64,000 bases of DNA from NCBI RefSeq assembly GCF_000382385.1, contig NZ_KB908329.1, forward strand, positions 1 to 64,000, read 5' to 3'. A program made the position numbers and the translations under genes. Below the pieces are notes generated by a model. That model ran no database searches, was not told where the DNA came from, and saw nothing but the letters and a program-made list of their open reading frames with translations. The DNA comes from Segatella maculosa DSM 19339 = JCM 15638 (GTDB lineage Bacteria; Bacteroidota; Bacteroidia; Bacteroidales; Bacteroidaceae). Below are positions 59,760 to 64,000 of this stretch, piece after piece; the first letter of the stretch is position 1, and each line of letters starts with the position of its first letter.

Positions 59760-61049
59760 TTATTTTACGGCCACGAACGCCTGCTCGAGGTCGTCGATGA
59801 TGTCTTGGTAGTGCTCGGTGCCGATGGACAGACGGATTGTGCTTTCGAAGATGCCTTGGTCGGCGGCCTCTTCTCGGCTCAGTTCGGAGTGCGTGGTGGA
59901 GAGCGGATGGATGACGAGGCTCTTCACGTCGGCCACGTTAGCGAGTAGGGAGAAGATTTTCAGGTGGTCGATGAAGGCGAACGCTTTCTGCTGGTCGCCG
60001 TCTATCTCGAACGTGAAGATGCTCCCTGCGCCTGCGGGGAAATAGCGGTTGTAGAGCGCGTGGTTGGGGTGTGCGGGCAGTGAGGGGTGGTTGATTTTCA
60101 GAACCTGCGGCTGTTGCTTGAGGTAGTCGATGACTTTCAGCGCGTTGAACACGTGTCTTTCGACCCGCAGGCTCAGCGTCTCGAGCCCTTGCAGCAGGAT
60201 AAAAGCGTTGAAGGGCGAAATGGCCGCACCTTGGTCGCGCAGGAGTGTGGCGCGGATTCTGGTCACAAACGGCGCTGGGATGTCTGAAAATTTGATGCCG
60301 TGATAGGAAACGTCGGGTGTATTGAAGCCGGGGAAGCGGTTTCCTTGGGCTTTCCAGTCGAAGCGGCCTCCGTCGACGATGACTCCGCCGAGCGTCGTGC
60401 CGTGGCCTCCGATAAACTTCGTTGCCGAGTGGACCACGATGTCGGCGCCATGTTCTATGGGGCGAATGAGGTAGGGCGTGCCAAAGGTGTTGTCGATAAC
60501 CAAGGGCAATCCGTGGCTGTGGGCAATGGCTGCCGTTCGCTCGATGTCGGAGATGTTGGAATGAGGATTTCCCAACGTCTCGATGAAAATAAGTTTGGTA
60601 TTGGGTTGGATTGCGGCTTCCAGTGCGTCGTAATCGTCAGGATCGACGAACGTTGTGCTGATCCCCTGGCGCTTCAGCGTGTGTGCAAGGAGATTGTAAG
60701 TGCCGCCATAGATGTTTTTGCTGGCCACGACGTGGTCGCCCGCGTAGGCGATGTTGGTGATGGAGTACGTCACTGCGGCGGCTCCCGAAGCCACGGCCAG
60801 CGCGCCCACTCCGCTCTCGAGCGCAGCCATACGCTCTTCGAAGACGGCCTGCGTCGTGTTGGTGAGCCTCCCGTAGATATTTCCGGCGTCCTTCAACGCA
60901 AAGCGGTCGGCGGCGTGCTGCGCGTCGTGGAAAACGTAAGAGGTGGTCTGGTAGATTGGAACGGCGCGCGCATCGGTTGCCGGGTCTGCCTGTTCTTGCC
61001 CTACATGAAGCTGAAGTGTCTCGAAGTGTAGTTTTTTCTCGTTGCTCAT
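59760..61049 (-). CDS. metY: O-acetylhomoserine sulfhydrylase (MetY-type)
   Basis: A 429-residue Cys/Met-metabolism PLP enzyme. FETLQLHVGQEQADPATDAR starts the fold, with YGRLTNTTQAVFEERMAALE (PLP phosphate region), IFIETLGNPHSNISDI, VVHSATKFIGGHGTTLGG (PLP lysine) and a C-terminal SIGTEHYQDIIDDLEQAF. Length near 430 distinguishes MetY from shorter cystathionine gamma-synthases. The ATG at 61049 has AAAGGA upstream. A consensus promoter lies at 61090-61120. It is first in the operon with cysK. Confidence 0.92.
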   Translation of the reverse strand: MSNEKKLHFETLQLHVGQEQADPATDARAVPIYQTTSYVFHDAQHAADRFALKDAGNIYGRLTNTTQAVFEERMAALESGVGALAVASGAAAVTYSITNIAYAGDHVVASKNIYGGTYNLLAHTLKRQGISTTFVDPDDYDALEAAIQPNTKLIFIETLGNPHSNISDIERTAAIAHSHGLPLVIDNTFGTPYLIRPIEHGADIVVHSATKFIGGHGTTLGGVIVDGGRFDWKAQGNRFPGFNTPDVSYHGIKFSDIPAPFVTRIRATLLRDQGAAISPFNAFILLQGLETLSLRVERHVFNALKVIDYLKQQPQVLKINHPSLPAHPNHALYNRYFPAGAGSIFTFEIDGDQQKAFAFIDHLKIFSLLANVADVKSLVIHPLSTTHSELSREEAADQGIFESTIRLSIGTEHYQDIIDDLEQAFVAVK

Positions 61050-61089
61050 CGTCAAATCCTTTCTGTTTGTTTATGGTGAATACTGTTTG

Positions 61090-61120
61090 CAAAGGTACAA
61101 CGAAAAGGCGTGCCGCGCAA
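61090..61120 (-). promoter_or_regulatory. Promoter of metY-cysK
   Basis: On the minus strand TTG (61118-61120), a 20-bp spacer and TACCTTTG (61090-61097) give the full consensus. Confidence 0.65.
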
Positions 61121-61228
61121 TCGCACATTCGGGGCATATTGACTACCATAAACGTGGTATTCATGAAAAAAATCTTCTCGCAACGCCGCTGCTTATATAT
61201 TATTTCGTATATTTGCGGTATAGAAACC

Positions 61229-62044
61229 ATGGCTATGAAGTACGCAGACTATATCGAACAGATTGAAATCGAGTCGCTTTGGAGCGGCACCAAACACATT
61301 TTGTGGAACCTTGACCGCAAGGTGAATATCCTAAGCGGCATCAACGGCGTGGGCAAAAGCACCATTCTGTCGAAGGTTATCCGCGGTTTTGCACAGGGTG
61401 GAGAGTTTCCGAGCCACCTCTTAAAGGGCGTACATCTGAAGGTGAAGCCCGAAGATGCGAAATGGATCCGGTATGATGTGATTCGCTCTTTCGACCGTCC
61501 ACTGGTCAATACCGACTCACTTTCCCAGATAGAAAACCTGATAACAGAACTCGATTGGCAGCTTTTCCTGTTGCAACGGAAGTATCTTGACTACCAAGTA
61601 AACGTGGGGAACCGCATCATTGAAGTGCTTCAAAGCGGTGCTAAAGACGCTGCCTTGCAAGCTCAAAGCATCTCCGAAGGAAAGAAGATGTTCCAAGATA
61701 TCATCGACGATCTGTTCAAAGAGACGGGCAAAACCATTATTCGGACCGAGAACGAGATACGCTTTTCGCAGCTTGGAGAGGTGCTTCGGCCTTACCAACT
61801 GTCGAGCGGTGAAAAGCAAATGCTGGCCATTTTGCTGACCGTCTTGGTAGAAGACCGCCTGCCCTACGTGCTTTTCATGGACGAACCCGAGGTAAGTCTG
61901 CACTTTGAATGGCAGAAACGGCTCATCGAACTCATTCTGAAACTCAACCCGAACGTGCAACTCATTCTCGCAACCCACAGTCCGGCCGTCATCATGAACG
62001 GCTGGATGGACCACGTGACCGAGGTGACCGACATCACGTTGTAG
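61229..62044 (+). CDS. ABC-type/OLD-like ATPase, partner of TOPRIM protein
   Basis: A 271-residue soluble ATPase of the AAA_15/ABC-related class. Walker A GINGVGKST (37-45), signature LSSGEK (191-196), Walker B VLFMDEPEVSLH (Asp218, Glu219) and switch ATHSP (His250) are all present, with a short coiled insert (about 105-160). It lies 15 bp before a DUF4435 TOPRIM gene, the same two-gene order as PARIS (AriA-AriB) and akin to OLD nucleases split in two. It is shorter than AriA (~450), so a diverged or housekeeping relative is possible. The -7 element TATATTTG at 61208-61215 is upstream; an ATG two codons on is an alternative start. Confidence 0.87.
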   Translation: MAMKYADYIEQIEIESLWSGTKHILWNLDRKVNILSGINGVGKSTILSKVIRGFAQGGEFPSHLLKGVHLKVKPEDAKWIRYDVIRSFDRPLVNTDSLSQIENLITELDWQLFLLQRKYLDYQVNVGNRIIEVLQSGAKDAALQAQSISEGKKMFQDIIDDLFKETGKTIIRTENEIRFSQLGEVLRPYQLSSGEKQMLAILLTVLVEDRLPYVLFMDEPEVSLHFEWQKRLIELILKLNPNVQLILATHSPAVIMNGWMDHVTEVTDITL

Positions 62045-62059
62045 GCCCGATTGCAAGCT

Positions 62060-63085
62060 ATGGGACACCGACTGAAAGACAACATCACCTCACGTTATGT
62101 TGAAGCGGCCAACAAATTGGCCTCGAAACACGCCCGCCACAAGGTCATAGCCTACGTGGAAAGCTACGAGGATGTCTTTTTCTGGCGCACCATTCTCAGC
62201 CGTTTTGAAACGCCCAACCGCTATTTCGAGGTGATGCTTCCGTCGCGAATGGCTCATTTGGAACGTGGAAAGAAGGCGGCAATCAGCAATCTTCTTGACG
62301 GAGTGGGGCAGGATATGATTGCTTGTGTGGACGCCGATTACGACTATCTCATGCAAGGTGCGTCGCCCGGATCGCGCATATTGCTCGACAATCCCTATGT
62401 TTTTCACACCTTTGCTTACGCCATTGAGAACCTTCAATGCTATGCCCCTTCATTGCATAATGTGGCAGTTGCCGTCGTACTCAACGACCATTCCATCTTC
62501 GATTTCAATGATTTCCTGCGCCAATATTCCGAAGCTATCTATCCACTTTTCATATGGAATATTTGGTATTATCGGTCAACACACTACGGAGAATTCACCA
62601 TGACCGACTTTAATCACATCATCGAAACGGGCGACATCAACATCGATCACCCCGAAATCGCATTGGAACGACTGCGCAAAAAGGTGGGACGGGCCGTCGA
62701 AAACCTACGCCGTAAGAACCCCGATGCACGCGAAAGCTATCAGCAAGTGAAGGAAGATATGAAGCGATTGGGCGTGAATGCCCACAATACCTATTTATAT
62801 ATACAAGGTCATCAGCTCTTCGATCACATTGTATTGCCTTTGCTTGAGCGCGTTTGCAGCAGACTCTTGCGCGAGCGCGAGCGTGAAATCGGCCGTCAGG
62901 CACGGCACAACATGCAGTATCAGACAGAGATGTCGTCTTACAAAAACAGTGTGGGCGACGTGAAATCCATGCTGAAACGCAATATGGGCTATGCGTTCTC
63001 GCCTCAATACGAGCAGATTGTCGAGGCCTTGAATGCCGCTTGGCCGGCGACTTCCCCGGCCCCACTACATTCGAACAATCCTTAA
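62060..63085 (+). CDS. DUF4435 TOPRIM protein
   Basis: A 341-residue protein with a TOPRIM core. VIAYVESYEDVFFW gives the conserved Glu34 in place of the VEGxxD motif; MIACVDADYDYL gives Asp91, Asp93 and Asp95. A helical C-terminal half (about 180-320) follows. In PARIS the AriB subunit of this family is a nuclease released by its ATPase partner. Here catalytic residues look intact, so nuclease activity is plausible but inferred. ATG at 62060 is used; a TTG at 62051 is in frame. Its stop lies 15 bp before a sigma factor gene. Confidence 0.82.
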   Translation: MGHRLKDNITSRYVEAANKLASKHARHKVIAYVESYEDVFFWRTILSRFETPNRYFEVMLPSRMAHLERGKKAAISNLLDGVGQDMIACVDADYDYLMQGASPGSRILLDNPYVFHTFAYAIENLQCYAPSLHNVAVAVVLNDHSIFDFNDFLRQYSEAIYPLFIWNIWYYRSTHYGEFTMTDFNHIIETGDINIDHPEIALERLRKKVGRAVENLRRKNPDARESYQQVKEDMKRLGVNAHNTYLYIQGHQLFDHIVLPLLERVCSRLLREREREIGRQARHNMQYQTEMSSYKNSVGDVKSMLKRNMGYAFSPQYEQIVEALNAAWPATSPAPLHSNNP

Positions 63086-63100
63086 AATGCAAATCCATCA

Positions 63101-63859
63101 ATGAAGAAAATCAAGACAGGAAAACCGCTCTCGGAGCGCGAAAGTGAGTCGTTGAACCTCTATCTCAATGAAATCGGCCGGGAAACCCTTCTTTCCGACG
63201 ACGAAGAAAAGCTGCTCTCACAGCAGATTTTGGCCGGCGGAGCGGCGGCAGACCGTGCGATGAACAAGCTCACCTCGGCCAACTTGCGCTTTGTGGTGTC
63301 TGTGGCCAAGCGATATACCGACCGCGGTGTGGCCATTCTCGACCTCATCAGCGAGGGCAACATCGGCCTGATGAAGGCCGCACTAAGCTTTGATGGCAAC
63401 CGAGGCTTACGCTTTGTGGCCTATGCCGAGCCCTTTGTTCGCAAGGCAATCGAGGCAGCTGTCAACGCACAGAGCGGCATTTTCCGACTCCCAAAGGGTG
63501 AACGAAGCCCCGAAGAGCGGGCCGGCAGCCATGCTTTTTCAGTGGATGCACCGCTCCAGAACGGCAAAAATGTGAGTCTGCTCAGCGTACTTGCCGACCC
63601 CGCGGCAACCCGTCCAGACAAAAAGGTGCTTGAAACTTCGGTCAAAGAAGAGCTCCTTGAAGCGATGACAGTGCTCAACGAGCGCGAGAGAAACGTCGTC
63701 GAAGCCTTCTATGGCATCGAACAACCCCACCTCACCTTTGCCGAAATCGGTGAGAAAATGGGGCTGAAGCGCGAGCGTGTGCGCCAAATTCGCAACACAG
63801 CAGTGCGCAAACTCAGCCGCAACACCACCTCCGACATGCTCAAAGCCTACCTTGAATAG
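63101..63859 (+). CDS. Divergent sigma-70-family factor
   Basis: A 252-residue sigma factor with region 1.2/2 (LNLYLNEIGRETLLSDDEEK, LTSANLRFVVSVAKRYTDRG, LDLISEGNIGLMKAALSFDG) and region 4 HTH (HLTFAEIGEKMGLKRERVRQ). It is a shorter paralogue of the Bacteroidetes primary sigma (about 286 residues). Where the primary factor has YAVWWIRQ, this has YAEPFVRK (108-115), losing both Trp. Region 3 is cut short with a SPEERAGS insert. Promoter melting and -10 contacts should differ. It is 15 bp downstream of the TOPRIM gene and may be co-transcribed with it. Confidence 0.85.
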   Translation: MKKIKTGKPLSERESESLNLYLNEIGRETLLSDDEEKLLSQQILAGGAAADRAMNKLTSANLRFVVSVAKRYTDRGVAILDLISEGNIGLMKAALSFDGNRGLRFVAYAEPFVRKAIEAAVNAQSGIFRLPKGERSPEERAGSHAFSVDAPLQNGKNVSLLSVLADPAATRPDKKVLETSVKEELLEAMTVLNERERNVVEAFYGIEQPHLTFAEIGEKMGLKRERVRQIRNTAVRKLSRNTTSDMLKAYLE

Positions 63860-64000
63860 GCCATGCCGGCAAGCCTCATCTCTTTCCTAACGACGTCGCA
63901 TTTCGTCACATAGTCGGCAACCTGCGTCGGATTCTTGCGGATATAGGCCAGCAATTCGTCGTAGGCCAGCCGCCAAGCCTCGTCACTTATGGTTAAAGGA
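63847..64000 (-). CDS. 3' end of an unknown gene (runs off right edge)
   Basis: The last 50 codons on the minus strand read SDEAWRLAYDELLAYIRKNP then TQVADYVTKCDVVRKEMRLA and end MAYSR before a TAG at 63847-63849. The composition is that of a normal helical protein. Its end overlaps the convergent sigma gene by 13 bp. The family cannot be named from this piece. Confidence 0.55.
   Translation of the reverse strand, partial: PLTISDEAWRLAYDELLAYIRKNPTQVADYVTKCDVVRKEMRLAGMAYSR

Noticed and set aside
60300..61031. 243-codon frame opposite metY
   Set aside because: Antisense shadow; metY has complete PLP-enzyme motifs on the other strand.

Overview
The window reads as chromosome of a Bacteroidales bacterium, most likely Prevotella in the broad sense. 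The support is a 16S rRNA 5' end of Bacteroidales type at the left edge, many promoters with the Bacteroidetes -7 element TAnnTTTG (several with TTTG or TTG 19-21 bp upstream), a SusC/SusD pair with its own ECF sigma/FecR pair, a type III glutamine synthetase, a BspA-type leucine-rich-repeat protein, and few Shine-Dalgarno sequences. Species cannot be fixed from this alone.

Layout. 1-0.7 kb: 5' end of 16S rRNA (minus) and its promoter. 0.8-2.9 kb: heparinase II/III-type lyase. 3.4-14.7 kb, all minus: ECF sigma, FecR anti-sigma, SusC with STN domain, SusD, a metallo-beta-lactamase-fold lipoprotein, two tandem secreted glycerophosphodiester phosphodiesterases and a GlpT-like transporter. This looks like a Sus-type uptake locus aimed at phosphodiesters, not glycans. 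15-20 kb: flavin-type oxidase, secreted unknown, pyridoxal kinase PdxY and an AspT/YidE-type transporter. 20-22 kb: LRR surface protein with an (AC)16 and Z-DNA-prone leader, then a small conserved-looking peptide. 23-27 kb: fucose/arabinose-isomerase-family enzyme, divergent from a membrane-anchored sugar-binding/AraC regulator. 27-38 kb: TlpA-like thioredoxin, DEAD-box helicase with a structured leader, RibD, ADP-ribosylglycohydrolase, tRNA-Arg(CCU), an AAA/DUF4143 ATPase, a CyuA/YhaM-like cysteine desulfidase and DsbD. 38-42 kb: a 178-bp nested palindrome, a small outer-membrane barrel and a TerB / four-TM coiled-coil / vWA-like lipoprotein operon. 42-54 kb: M16 peptidase, glutamine synthetase III, Bro-N protein, HxlR-cupin-HxlR cluster, TonB receptor and coiled-coil lipoprotein. 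54-64 kb: LptB, MlaE-MlaF, QueF, a 22-unit 41-bp repeat array, CysK, MetY, an ABC-type ATPase plus TOPRIM (DUF4435) pair resembling OLD/PARIS defence modules, a divergent sigma-70 factor and the end of an unknown gene.

The intergenic spaces are unusually structured. At least four dispersed repeat families recur: (i) a palindrome around GGACGCACG-N2-CGTGCGTCC, often joined to an AAAGTTCAAAATTCAATG-type element; (ii) a CATTTTGC-rich element; (iii) GGGGAGCC/CCCCTCC palindromes; (iv) local arrays. The most striking is the array at 57.64-58.53 kb. Its 41-bp register, made of 20/21-bp halves, is kept over 22 units with no insertion or deletion although the bases diverge. The main hypotheses are that array as a phased DNA element, the phosphodiester Sus-like locus, the TerB/vWA operon and the ATPase-TOPRIM pair.
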